This document shows positions 1-11,648 of a DNA stretch of 64,000 nt, piece by piece. The stretch comes from Ilyonectria destructans (lineage: Eukaryota; Ascomycota; Sordariomycetes; Hypocreales; Nectriaceae). Position numbers and translations under genes: made by a program. The notes beneath the pieces were generated by a model. It saw only the letters and a program-made list of their open reading frames with translations, was not told the origin of the DNA and did no database searches. The DNA lies in contig JAHEWK010000008.1 of assembly GCA_020740775.1 (NCBI GenBank), forward strand, positions 3,162,001 to 3,226,000. Reading direction: 5' to 3'. How positions within the stretch are numbered: position 1 is the stretch's first letter; each line of letters opens with the position of its first letter.

Positions 1-388
1 ACATGGAGGGTGTCATCTACTTCAGCAGTGGCAAAGGGGATGTTTGAGAAGGTCAGATCGAGTACGTGGCCAGCAGAGTGGGTAGGGTTCCCCGCCTCTC
101 CGACGTATGCCAGTGAGTGTGTTGCTGCCCATCTCGCAATGTCGCAACCGGCGTTATGGCTGTGGCAGATATTTGGTTCCCATAGCATATGCCAGGCGTT
201 GAAGTCGCCGCCAGTGACACAGTTGGGCGAGTTTTTAGGTTGAGTAGCAGCCTTCTTGTGTAGCTTGTTAGCTCATGCGGCGCTCGGTAGACATCGCCCA
301 AGGGCGTCGTTGTGTCTAGGTGTCTTACTTTTTGTACGTATGTCGCCACACGAGGTAGTGTGCTGTAGTCCTCCCAGGTGGATGTACA
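1..388 (-). mobile_element. LINE (Tad1-like) endonuclease, C-terminal half, fragment
   Basis: The minus strand reads as the C-terminal half of an APE-type endonuclease from a non-LTR retrotransposon. A GGDFNAWH block lies at about 180-215 and an SAGHVLDLTF block at about 40-75; both are hallmark motifs of LINE endonucleases (GGDFNA..W, then the HSAG..LDL terminal block). The upstream stretch contains TWEDYSTLPRVATYV. The fragment runs off the left window edge, so any reverse transcriptase would lie outside. Its N-terminal half is at 5894-6541, separated by the AT-rich insertion. The plus-strand ORF over the same bases is a shadow. Confidence 0.8.
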
Positions 389-639
389 TAAACTGAGGGT
401 TAGTAGCTAGCTTCGCTGAGGGGTGGGCTATTTTGCAGGGTTTAAAGTGGGGCGGGAAAACGCTTGGCTGTGGGATGCGAACAGCGATTTAATTGGTTAG
501 AAGGCCATAATTGTAGAGCACCCCACAGATAGGATTTATCCTACTGTAACTGGAATTATATTACAGTACGAACTTAATCCTATATTATTTTCCCACAATC
601 TATTATCTATATATTATCACAATAAGTAACTCTAGTAAT

Positions 640-3600
640 ATATTCAAATAGAATACTAATAACTCCAGGGAAAATAGCCCTTCAGACTAGCTACAGAAGG
701 AATAAGAATATACAGAAAGTAGTATATTTAATGAGGTATATCTACTACAATATATTATTAATATATTGCTAATTCTTTTTTCAGGAAACTCCAGAGTTTA
801 AACCAGCTACCCTAAAATAACTAATTCTAGTCTTAGCAGCCCCTTTAAGATTAGGTTATAATACTATTTGAGATAATATTACTATAGTATCTTAAATATA
901 TTATATACCTACTATTCCAATTTAGCCTAAATTATTAGAGACTGGCGTTAGATATATAGTATTTACTGAATTCTTACCTCAAGAGATAAAGGAGAAACTA
1001 TAGAAAATAGTAAGAATATCTATCTATAATAGATTAATAATAATTTATTAATATATTATAGTTCCAATACTTCCTTAAGTAAAGTTAACCTTTAAAATAG
1101 ACCTCTTTATACTTTCTTAAATCTACTCCTTATTTATACTATAAATATAAATATATAGAAGTAAAGATTTATAAGTATTTTAATTCTAGATTAAGAGATT
1201 AATATTACTCTGAGGTATCTAATAGCTATTAGAATCTTTAGAAATAGTATTAATAAGAACTAAATATAAGAAGTAATAAGAGAGATACTATTATATAAGT
1301 TATACTTAATCTATTAATAATATATTATTAATAAAGACTCTTTTAAATAGGCTTAAGTAATATAAATAGACTATAAGTATTACTGAAGCTGCAGAAAGTT
1401 AACTAGTGGATATACTGTTATATATCAGCTAATATACTTTAAAGATAAGACCTATATAAGTTCACTATTTAATCTATTTATAATCTATTAATAATATATT
1501 ATTAGTAAATTAACAGAGAATTTATCTTAAAAATCTACTATTAGTATTAGCAATATAATAATAACTATCAGTACAGTATAATACCTACTTAATTTAATAA
1601 CATTTTATTCTTAATTAAGAATATTATCTTAAGGCTTAAGACTGAGGTAACTCCACTAAGAGATACTTACTGTACAGTCAATCGAACTATACAGTAGAGA
1701 CTGATATATAGTATATAAATTAATAATCAATTAGCAATATATTATTAATCTATTATAGATATTTCTTATATTCCTTCTGGCTGTAGTAAGATAGTATAAG
1801 TATAATATAGAGTTATTTAGAAAGTCTTTATTTCTTATAATCCTACTGTTCTATACCTTCTTATTATATCTTATAGTATTTATAACTACCTACTGCTACT
1901 ACTATTAAAGGTTCCTCTTAATATTCTTATTAAGCTATATAAGATAATTACACAACGGAAATATACACCAGATTTATTAAGTATATAAGCTTAATCTATT
2001 GATAATATATTACTAAATAATTAAAGATCTATAGGTTTACTCGCTAGGTATTAAGAATCTTTATAGAAGCTATAATAGCAGAAGTCTAGCTTAAGTCCAT
2101 CTAAGTCTAGCAAATATCAGCCGACTTTAATATCTCTTCTGCAGCCAGCAGGCTATTCACTTTCCTCTTGGAGTCTTATAGCTTAAAGCCTATTATAAGT
2201 ATCTTATATATTATAAGAATAATAACAATTAGATAAGAATATTCTTAATATATTAATAATATATTACTAATATATTACAGTATATCCAGATCTTTAAAGA
2301 TAATAGAGTTAATCTTCTTATTATTATATTCTATTATAAGTAAGTTAAGCTTCTTAAAGATTTAAACTTCTATTTCTTTTAAGTCGATATAAATTATAAG
2401 TATATTGCTAGTAATACCGACTATAAGATTATCTGGGGAATATATAATTAAGAAGTAAAGATGAGTATATATTAATTCTACAATCTATTAATAATATATT
2501 ATTAATCTATTTAGCAATTTCTATTCTGTAAGCTATTATTAACTCTCAATCTGCTGAAGCCTATTGGAATCTTTACAGTAAGGTTTTTAACTTTATTACT
2601 ACTGAGTTTTCAATACAGCTAAAGTAGTACTATCTCCATAATAAGGGAATTTAAGGTATTACTCTTAATTAAGACCAGACTAATATTAAAGGTAATAAAT
2701 CTATAATATATTATCAATTAATTACTAATATATTCAGGCTTAGAAGAGTATCTCTATTATAAGGTTAATAGTATATATCAGCTATAGCAGATTTAAGCAA
2801 TCTTCTATATTTGTCTTTATTATATCCATTTTAAGTAAGAAGTCAGTAAGTTAATATTTATAATTATAATTAATTACTAATTAATTAATAGAGTAAACTT
2901 ACAATAAGCTTAGAGACTATACTAGAGGTATAGGTTTAATATATCGAACTATACTATCTCTTAAAGATACTAAATCCAGAGATATCTATTTTTAGATATA
3001 CTATCTATTAATAATCAGTTAGTATCCCTTAATAGATCTATAATGTATTACTAATATATTATTATCAGCCTACCCTACACTCACCTATTGGGTTCAATAT
3101 AAATAAGAGGCAGTTATTATAGCCAGCTTATATTTTAGTTGCTTCTAAATAACTCTTTTATAATAGAATAGCTATAAGAGGTTAACTAATTATATAGAGT
3201 AATTACATAAGGAATCCTATTAAGTAAGTAGGCAATATAGCAGTTTGCTAAAGGTTATTAAAGTATAAAATAAATAATTTATAAATTATTAAATAATTAC
3301 TAAATAATTAATTAGAAATAAAGTTTTTAACTTTAATAAGATTTCCCGATAATATACCAATACTAATCTTAGTGTACAGCTATTCTATAAAGATCTTACT
3401 GTTATAGGCTGCTTCCGCCGGAATAATCAGCATAAATATATAATATTCTTATCTATTCCACAATATATTACTAATATATTATAGAATCCCGGCCTGGTTC
3501 CTCTACCCCTAGCTCTCAACCAGAAGATAACCAGTGTGGTCAGTTACCTTTAGGAATAAGAGGGGTCTCTAGATATCCAAGTAGTAGATCCTCTATCCCT

Positions 3601-4900
3601 TTATCCCCTCTTAACCCTAGAGGTTAAAGAGGTTAATCTATACAATCAGCCCGATCTATATTATTATTTGGAGTCCCTCAGTATATTATAATTAGTTAAT
3701 AATATATTATTAAATACTTATTAAATTATAGTAGTTAAATGCCAGCTCCAGTTCCAGCTTCAGTTCTAGCTCCAATATTAGCGCCAGTATCAGCTTAAAT
3801 AGCTTTAATTCTAATAGCTTTCAGTTAACTTTCTGAGAGTGGGTTTTTAGAATATTAGAGACTTTAATTACAGATAATTCAGCATTAGAAATAGATAAAG
3901 GTAATAGAATTAGAGAAGATTCAATTGGAAATAGGCAAAAAAAACTAGTAGCTATACTAGACTAATATATATAATAATATATTATTAATATATTAGAAAA
4001 GATCCCTTAAAGAAATTAAACTTTAATATCTTCCTCCTTAGGCTTATTATCCGATATAAGTATAATCTTAAGCTTATTAATGAAAAATACCTAGAGGGTA
4101 TAGTTCTTACTGGCCTTAGGTAGGGGGCAGACTATAATATATTATTAATATATTATTAATAACTAAATAAAGATATTACTTACTGACAGCCTTACTTAAA
4201 GTCTGACTCTTTTCCTTATAAGTATAGCAGCTATTCTTTATAGTAATTCCAGCTTTAAGCTTTATTTTTTTAACTTAAGGCTATTAATATATTAATAATA
4301 TATTGTAGACTAGAAATAGAAATACTTATATCTCCTTTCTTATAGCTTTTGCCGTCAGTTTTATAATAAGGGATATTAAGATTCTTAATATTATAGATAG
4401 TAACAGTAGGAATAGTAGGAGTAGAAATCTAAAATAAAAATTAGTAAAAGGGTTATAATATATTAATAATTAATTACCTAAGAGTCTTTCTAGAGGGTAG
4501 GAATAGTTAGGTCCTGTAAATTTCCCTTAAGATAGACTAAATATACAGTTTAGTATTCTAAAAAAAATTAGTAAAAAGATAATCACAATATATTAATAAT
4601 ATATTACTTATAGCTGTAATTAATTCCTCTATTAAGCTTACTCCTCAGTATATTTTACTAACCTCAGCATTATAGCAGCTATAAATATAAACCTTAAGAT
4701 TAAAGGTATAAATAAATATATTATTCTGGGTAAAGATCAGTAATATATTATTAATTTATTATGGATTACTTATCTGGTAGTAAAGACCTTTACTAGTAGT
4801 CAGTATATAGCAGTATAGCTCGCCTAAAGGAACCAGAATATATCTCTATTCCTAAAATAATATTAGAAGGATAATAATATATTATTAATATATTACAGAA
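640..4900 (+). pseudogene. RIP-decayed MULE-like transposase gene with many tiny introns
   Basis: Reading the plus strand with TAA/TAG taken as former CAA/CAG gives a chain of exons. They join in phase across GT-AG introns. The clearest part is 2281-2845. A FFQVDINYK segment (candidate first catalytic Asp) is followed after intron 2465-2514 by AIINSQSAEAYWNLYSKVF, then HNKGIQGITL. After intron 2692-2737 comes GLEEYLYYK and a C..YYIHFKQE segment. This order matches the MULE-type DDE domain (F..VD..F, AF..SQTAEAY..LF, HG.GI..V..D, GLG..L, C..H..R). A serine-rich linker follows at 3732-3800. Every stop seen in these exons is explained by C-to-T or G-to-A change. The 5' and 3' ends are not resolved. 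The gene cannot be functional. Family assignment is moderate; the exon-intron reading is stronger. Confidence 0.6.
736..4898 (+). repeat. Recurrent AT palindrome occupying the introns of the transposase
   Basis: At least 22 blocks share a core of the form TAATATATTA(A/C)TAATATATTA or its complement. They are centred near 760, 1045, 1320, 1497, 1740, 2007, 2263, 2497, 2719, 2878, 3053, 3292, 3472, 3698, 3982, 4150, 4295, 4466, 4597, 4750 and 4884, at spacings of 131-285 bp. Fourteen are bounded by credible splice sites: 736-784, 1010-1061, 1711-1758, 1981-2026, 2465-2514, 2692-2737, 2846-2891, 3022-3068, 3263-3315, 3681-3731, 3948-3996, 4120-4172, 4571-4613 and 4740-4780. Donors are mostly GTATAT or GTAAG, acceptors TAG/CAG/AAG, and several have a TACTAAT branch site. 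RIP will have raised the AT content and exaggerated the likeness. Confidence 0.65.
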
Positions 4901-5284
4901 TATTTATATTACGGTAAAATGCAACTTTACAGTCCCAGCGCTTTCTGGTTCCAGCGCTATTAAGTCCGGATTCGCTATTAATATACTCCTAGTATGCCGC
5001 ACACTGCTCGAGGGAAAATCCTTTAACATAAGGCATAATAGATTATTAATCAATTGTAATAAGAAGAGCAATAATATATTAAGGTCTGAAGAAGTAGTAG
5101 GCAATAATATATTAATCTTTAAAGAATTAGTAATTAATAATTGTTAAAGTCTATAAATATATAACTTTATAACTTCTCTATAAGATTAAGCTTTAAGCTT
5201 TAAGCTTTAAAATATAGCTTAAAAATTCTAATAAAAATCTTATAATTATATACTAAAATACAGTATTAATAACAATATTAATAC

Positions 5285-5686
5285 TGTATGACTAATCAGC
5301 CCGAATCGGCTTATTAATCTATCCGTGCTTTGAAATCAATTGATTTTAAAGTATCCGCTATTTGGAATCAATATTACTTAATTAGGAAAGTACCCATAAG
5401 GACAAATGCAATACCATAAGAAAGCTGGAATTTTGGGCTTTCCAATGGTATACAGATTGTCTTAATACAATAGCTGGATTTTGAGCAAATTGTCTATAAA
5501 AAGGCTGAGACCCTCTGGGTAATTCCAGACTTAATATATATCATCATACACTACACAATACACTATTATTACACTATCTTATACTATTACCTCTTATCTT
5601 ACTATACCCTTTACTATTATATCCTTTATTAGGATATTTCTTTTATTATTATATTACTTTATTCCACTGCCTTATAACCTCTAACA
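5285..5686. mobile_element. Possible solo LTR within the TIR element
   Basis: A 402-bp stretch starts TGTATGACTAATC and ends CTCTAACA, that is TG...CA. It is far less AT-skewed than its surroundings and contains a TATA-like TATAAAAAGG at about 5498. The bases before it (AATAC) and after it (AATAA) could be a 4-of-5 target duplication. No second copy or primer-binding site was seen. The start lies inside a perfect 13-bp inverted repeat (5258-5270 and 5277-5289), so the boundary may be coincidental. The alternative is a unique subterminal region of the host element. Confidence 0.35.
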
Positions 5687-5893
5687 ATAATATATTAACG
5701 AAGGGCCCTAAGGGGAAAAGAAAGGAAGGAGCGTTACAGGCGTAATCTATTAATTTATAGCTGAGCTGAGGGGTGGGCCCACAAAAGGTAAAATTTGAGC
5801 CAATTAAATCATTATGAATTTATTGACCTACCCACAGCTTAGGCCGCTAGCGCTACCCAACCCTCAGCGAAGCTAGCCACTAACCCTCAGTTT

Positions 5894-6541
5894 GTGTAGG
5901 TCCTCGTCCTCCCAGCCAGGTGGCAATCAATTCAATCTGGGGCGTCGATTGAGTTGAGTCAGGGGTGGCACGGTCTGTGTTATGGTACGTGCATACTCGC
6001 ACGGTTCACATATTGATATTTTGTCCACCGTAGGTGTGAGTGGATTGAATCGATCGCCACCCTGCTCCCAGCTATCCACCGGAATGTATGTGTTGTAGGC
6101 AAGGTGAGTGTTTAGTTTGGATTCGCCATCCAAGCTCACCCATGGCTCCTGCACCACAATGGCGTCTATCTGCTTTGCCCAGCAGAGCTGTAGGAAGGCA
6201 GTGCGTTTTGGTGAGTTCTTGCCTACATTACCCTGAGCGATCTGGAGGGGGTTTGCTGGGCGCCGCGCGGGCGTCGTCTCGGACTCTTCGTCATTGTCGA
6301 GGAACGCATAATTGTTCAGGTAGTTAGTTGTAGCTAGTCTTCGAGAGAGCTGGGTAAGGCCTCCGGCGCCTCCGGGGCCCCCGGCGTTGGTCAGGGTCAC
6401 TGAGAGGCGAACCGCTGCTTCGGGGTGGGGCATCCTGGCCTCCGGCCTCTGTCCAGACTTTCGGTCTGGATAATATACCGCGCAATGTGTGCCAACGGCT
6501 AGTACTTGAGCCTCGCAGGGGTCAACCCGTGCATCTAACAC
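5894..6541 (-). mobile_element. LINE (Tad1-like) endonuclease, N-terminal half, fragment
   Basis: The minus-strand reading contains LQIAQGNVGKNSPKRTAFLQ and then IDAIVVQEPWVSLDGE. This is the start of a LINE APE endonuclease, in which Q.N..K......LL......D....QEPW is diagnostic. It continues to AYNTYIPVDSWEQGGDR and then loses frame, before the nested element begins at 5893. With 388-1 it makes one endonuclease in the correct minus-strand order. Frame loss after GGDR shows the element is dead. Confidence 0.75.
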
Positions 6542-7137
6542 TTAGACTAGTAGCCTGGAGCTTAGGGCAGCTTCTCGGTATCGGTATTGGTATCGGTATC
6601 GGTATGGTAGTCGCCGGTCTCGGGGGCGGTGAGTTATGTTTTAGTCATGTGGTTTCTCCGCGGGATCGGGTTCGTTCTTAGGAAGGATGCGGAGTTTCGG
6701 GCTCGGGAAATTCGCGACTCCCGTGGTAGGCAGGCTGCGAAAGATAGTTGTCTCAGCTCCCATGGGTTTTGTCCTGGCCTTATAGTCAAACTTGGCGCAT
6801 ATTTTCAAAGTAGCTATATTTGGAATATGCAGATACCCATTTATCACGATGAAGTCCGCTTAGTCCGCAAACTCGCCTCGAAGCGTCTGGGATAACTGTC
6901 TAGTCGTCAGGCTGCTCTAGCCGGGACAATACAAGTACCGACTCATCACTATAAGTACTCTAAAGTTCCTATTGGTTGTCGGTTCTTGTATACTATAGTC
7001 TTTAAACATCACGTCTCTTGTCCCTAGGAATCTTTCAGTGTGGCGTTCGGCAGCTCAAGTATCTTCCTGCGACTAGTTTTCCATCATATTCTCTCACCTT
7101 ACAACATTCCAACGTCAAAGGAGTTAACGTTATAACT
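6542..7137. other. LINE 5' remnant, hexamer microsatellite and MDR promoter
   Basis: 6573-6606 is a GGTATC hexamer run (about five imperfect copies). 6620-6900 has short opposing ORFs with no recognisable domain and may be decayed LINE 5' sequence. 6900-7137 is the likely promoter of the MDR gene; a TATAGT-type AT stretch lies near 6990-7010. Nothing else is supported. Confidence 0.4.
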
Positions 7138-8259
7138 ATGGCTTCTTCGATATTCCCGGAAATGCACAAAGTGCTGAAGCTTACCAGCACGGAGCAACCT
7201 CCCGTGGTCGAGACACGCTTAAGACCTCGGGGAGAACCGGGGAGCGCCATCATCCGCGTTCTCGCAGCCGCCGTCCAACCGTACTCTGGAGAAGTATACA
7301 GCGGCAAGCGTCCGGGATACAATCTTCCCACGCCATTCGTCCCCGGAGGAACAGCCCTGGGGCGAATTATCGAGATCGGCCCAGACGCCGCAACGTTATC
7401 CCCAGGTCAGCTGGTCTTCTTCGACCCAACTATTCGCGGCCGCGACAGCCCTAACGTGATCTACGCCTCCAGACAGTTGGCAGGAATCACAGAGGAGAGC
7501 CGTAAGGTCTCTAGCCACTGGGCGGACTCGACGTTTGCCGAGTTTGCCAAGGTGCTGTTGGAGAATTGCTTGGCCATCAATGAGCCAAGAATCCGCCAGC
7601 TGGGGTACAAAATCCACGACCTCGCACATATTTTCGCCATGATAGTGCCGGTTGGTGGGCTGAGCGACATCAACTTGCGGCCTGGCGAGACGGTGATTAT
7701 TACACCGGCAACGGGCAAGCATGGCGGAGCAGCCGTGCATGTTGCCTTAGCTATGGGTGCGCGTGTTATTGCCATGGGACGTAATCACGATACTCTTGAA
7801 AGACTCGCTGCCCTCGACCCAAAACGTGTGGCGACAGTCTGCATCACGAATAATGTCGAGGAAGACTACAAAGCACTCATCGCCGCCAGCCAGGGTCTGC
7901 CCATCGACGCATGCCTGGACCTGTCGTCGCCCATGGCTGCTGGCTCTACCCACCTTCGCAGCTGTATGAAAGCTTTGCGGCACGGCGGCCGGGTCAGTTT
8001 GATGGGCGGCTTGGGGGATGAGGTTGTCATCCCGTATGGTGCGATTGTATGGAAAGCTCTCATGGTAAAGGCGACGTGGAATTGCTCGCATGAGCAAGCA
8101 GAAAGTCTCATATCGATGGTTTATACGGGGGCTTTGCCTTTGGGGGAAACGAGAGGCATGACGTGGGCTGGGAAGTTTGGACTAGATGACTGGGAGGAGG
8201 CGTTCGATACCGCGGCGAAGCATTATGCTGCTGGTGAATCAGTGATAATCACTCCATAG
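7138..8259 (+). CDS. Medium-chain dehydrogenase/reductase (zinc-less MDR, quinone-oxidoreductase-like)
   Basis: An intronless protein of 373 aa. Residues about 10-150 form the GroES-like catalytic fold (VLAAAVQPYSGEVYSGKRPG, then PFVPGGTALGRIIEIG). Residues 186-214 form the NAD(P)-binding Rossmann segment (ITPATGKHGGAAVHVALAMG). The Cys/His zinc ligands of classical alcohol dehydrogenases are absent, so it is better described as a zinc-independent MDR of the alcohol dehydrogenase superfamily, probably NADPH-dependent and cytosolic. The start is the ATG at 7138, just before MASSIFPEM; the longer frame to 7018 would begin at TTG. Length is normal and no break is visible. It stands alone between a dead LINE and the chitin synthase pseudogene. 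Substrate is not predictable. Confidence 0.88.
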   Translation: MASSIFPEMHKVLKLTSTEQPPVVETRLRPRGEPGSAIIRVLAAAVQPYSGEVYSGKRPGYNLPTPFVPGGTALGRIIEIGPDAATLSPGQLVFFDPTIRGRDSPNVIYASRQLAGITEESRKVSSHWADSTFAEFAKVLLENCLAINEPRIRQLGYKIHDLAHIFAMIVPVGGLSDINLRPGETVIITPATGKHGGAAVHVALAMGARVIAMGRNHDTLERLAALDPKRVATVCITNNVEEDYKALIAASQGLPIDACLDLSSPMAAGSTHLRSCMKALRHGGRVSLMGGLGDEVVIPYGAIVWKALMVKATWNCSHEQAESLISMVYTGALPLGETRGMTWAGKFGLDDWEEAFDTAAKHYAAGESVIITP

Positions 8260-9774
8260 ACTGGACATCTAGAGGCATTGCATAGAGATCCATGTTACAA
8301 CAGTGATCCAAAATGGATTATGTAACTGGCGACCGCCTGAGATCCCATGTCTAATTTCCAGCTAATCGAACAATCCCTTTGCTACAAACCTTTCAAACTA
8401 AACCGCCGTAACTGCTTTAGCATTCCGTCCTAATAGTTCGCGATTAAAGGCCGAGTCAATCTACAGGCAGTTGCTAACCGTTTTCTCCATATTATATGCC
8501 GCGAATTCAGCATCCCGAGCATGCTAGTCAGGCCCTCGAGCAAGATGGTTAAAGGTCCTATGCCATCGCGACTAGGTGATGATGCTAGTGGCTCGTAGGC
8601 GTTAGATGGTATTGTAGGATTGTAGAATTGTTAGAATGCGGGCTTTGAAACTCTTATTATTTGGTGAATATGAGTATTGTGCGAGTTACTAAGTAGCGTG
8701 CCGAGGGTAAGAGTATCTTTAATAGCTAAGCCTATGCCTCGACTAAGATATGGGAGAGTAGGGTGAGTGGCATTGTGTCACATGTATCGGGATATCGGAT
8801 TTCTGCGGTTGTGACGGAAGTGAAGCTTTCCTTCTGTCATCATAAGCGTCCATCGCCACTTGCCTCATCACCGGCCTTATCATCAGATAAGCCCTAAGCC
8901 TAGCTTTTCCTTGATTTTATCTATAGCTAGCTGAAGCTAAAGACTCTAAAGGATCCAGAGCCTCTCGGCTGTCCGAGGTCATCCGAGGTTATCATCACTG
9001 TCTTCATCTATAAGACTGACCTCAAAGACCCTCTATTAGATAGGAAGAATAGCAAGAGCTTCTCGCACATATGATCATTTCCATCTGCTAGATGCAACAG
9101 ACTACAGTCCTCGACCTTGGTATGGGCGAGTTATAACCTATAGACATTTCATAGAGAATGGTCAGAAACTCATAGTGATCTAGGACAGCGTTGAATAGAC
9201 ACAATTAACTGACGTCTGCGAGGATTCGGTGAGCTTCAAGAAAAGCTACACTATTGAACAGGAAGACTCCGGTGTGTAAAGTGCCAGAGCCGCCTCTCAC
9301 AAAATACATGGAAGAGGTGGCGGTTGGGGCTTTAAGACTGGTTTATTATTCTTACCTTGTTATTTATTTAAGATAAAACCTTTAATTTAAGGATATTTAT
9401 TGAACAATGAGACTATTTATTAAGTCTTTTTTTCTTTTCAAGTACAGATCTTTATTGTGGATGAATTCTACTAATTTCATACCGCATGGGCTGCTGCTCA
9501 AAGTTGATGGAGGGCAATATTTGTTGAAAATGATCGTGTAAGTACGACACTAGAAGAAACTCGCCGCCGTTTTACTCTCTAGGACTACTCTATCGTTCCT
9601 TTATATTGGGCCAAAAAAATATACCAAGACTTGCTCCGTTATTGACGCAATATTACTATTACAATCTGACTCTCTAACCTCTACATAATCTAGCCTTGTC
9701 ACAACGCCCTGATACAAATTGGTGCGGGCTTTGCCAGCCCATGGTCGCCTTCCTCTCCGTGCAGTGAAGCTGCT
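8260..9774. other. Gene-free intergenic region
   Basis: No ORF of interest on either strand. It holds the 3' ends of the MDR gene and of the minus-strand chitin synthase pseudogene. A short imperfect inverted repeat (GCCGCCTCT and AGAGGTGGCGG) lies at about 9290-9325, followed by AT-rich sequence to 9430. No function is proposed. Confidence 0.5.
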
Positions 9775-11648
9775 CTATCCAGTACGAAGTGAACCAGCCT
9801 GATCGAGATTGGAGAATCGATGTGTCCCGCTTGTCGCAGTTTCTTCAAATACGCACGACTCGGACCAATACTCTTCCCAAGTCTTTCGTAGGATGGGTTC
9901 TAGCTCAATATCATGGTCGATGACCACAATTCTTTTGTCCTTCTCACCAGCCACCATGCGAGTATTTCCCCAGTCAAAGTCATCCATGTACCAAAAAGAG
10001 TACAGCGGTAAACACATAGAAAAGATTGGCAGAGCTGCGAGGTATACGATCATCCAACCAGCCATCTCCCACTTGCGTCATATCACAAAAGCAACGACCT
10101 GAATGCCGTAAACGATTGCCAATATGACAATCGCCATGATTGGGAGAATGCTTGGCTTGGTGATGATTTGTACGATGAGGTAGATGATGTAAGCGAGGGC
10201 GACTGGCTGAATGACGGTAGTAATCAAGTCAACCACGACAACGAAATGCATGCTGAAGAAGAAAAAACCGCATATTTGGTTAATTGATAGCAACTCAATC
10301 AGGTTATGCACGGTTGAGTTGATCCAGCGGCGGCGCTGTGATAGAAACACCTCCCAGGTTTCTGGCGCAATAGTCCACGCACGAGCTGAGGGAAGAAATT
10401 TCATCTTGTATTTGCCATGGTGCTTGAGAAGGAGTGTCGTCAGGTAACGGTCTTCCCCCAGAGACAAGAGATTCTTCATGTGAAGCGTATCCACTTTGAC
10501 AGTAGCATAAGATTCCACGATGTTGTGAGAAACGAAAAGCGGTTTGCCTGTTTGTGGCGCGAAGATGCGGTACATGGAGAAACAGCCTGGAAGACAAGTC
10601 ACACAGCCGAAAAGCGACTCAAATGCCTTGCTGAGATTGTGCGAGATGAAGTACTCATACACTTGAATCATGGTTACCACTGTAGACTTTGCATTACTCA
10701 ATCCAGTCTCGCCGCACACAGCAATGAGACGCATATCGTTGGTAAATGCGGATACCATTCGTGTAGCAGAGTCTTGGGAAACGATGGTGTCCGCGTCGAT
10801 TTGGAGTATGAATTCGTAGGCTTCAGGGTTGACTCCAATGATATTGCGGATTGAGTGGTAGATCTCGAGCTCCAGTGGAGACATGGCCAGGCCGTAATGC
10901 ACGCGGTTGAGAAAACGCATCAAGATCATTTGTGAGTCCCTCTTGCCGCGATTTCCGGGTCGAGAAACCTCCGAAGGCTTCCCTACTTTAACTATGACCA
11001 GAAATGGCACGAGATGGCCGTACACCTCATAAAGTCCCGAGTAAATTTGACCCATGTTGTGCTGTTGAGAGCCTTGGCCGATGGATTCGAGACTGAGTGG
11101 TTCTGGAGATGCGCGCTCAGGAACACCAAGAATATCCAGGACAATCCGAGGTGTAGACCGGTCATTCCCTTCCCCAACGACCATGCCATCGCAGATAACA
11201 ACGAGTAGTTTGCGCTTGTCGTCGTATTTCATGCGTGTAACAGAGTCGATGGCTCGTCGTAGCGATTCTTCATCTTCCGTGTACGCTGGTATTTGACAAA
11301 TGATGAACTTCTCTGCCTTTTCAGGGGTGTTCTTCGCAGCTAGCTGCATGGAAGCGACGAACTTGAATGCAATAACACTGCAAAGGAGGATAGAGACTAC
11401 CAACGGAAGATAGTCCGCAAACTGACACTTTGTAGATTGTCTTGTATCCAAATCCCCGACGTAGAATAGATTGTCTAGACAGACTTCCATTCGACTCTTG
11501 AGCTCCATGTCGAGACCAAGAGAGTCCCACGCCTTGGTGATATCCCCTCCCGAGCCCTGTTGGAAGACGTCCAAAACCAGTTGATGCATGAAATTGACGG
11601 CGTTTGGATCGTCGTGCTTTAGCTTTCCCGTTTTCGTGTACTGGTGAC

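Larger units (their letters stand above)
389..5893. mobile_element. TIR-bounded AT-rich DNA transposon nested in the LINE
   Basis: The ends are inverted copies. The left end (389-430) starts AAACTGAGGGTTAGTAGCTA. The right end (about 5848-5893), reverse-complemented, starts AAACTGAGGGTTAGTGGCTA, and the match continues through a GCTTCGCTGAGGG block. A second inverted pair (GATTTAATTGG near 486 and its complement near 5800) lies just inside. The element sits between the two halves of one LINE endonuclease, so it inserted after the LINE. Flanking target duplication is unclear: both flanks contain CCTCCCAG..AGGTGG-like sequence but differ by indels. The interior is about 80% AT with dense TA dinucleotides, consistent with RIP. 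The superfamily call rests on the interior transposase reading. Confidence 0.75.

Noticed and set aside
10..243. 77-codon plus-strand ORF
   Set aside because: It is antisense to the LINE endonuclease block with GGDFNAWH on the minus strand.
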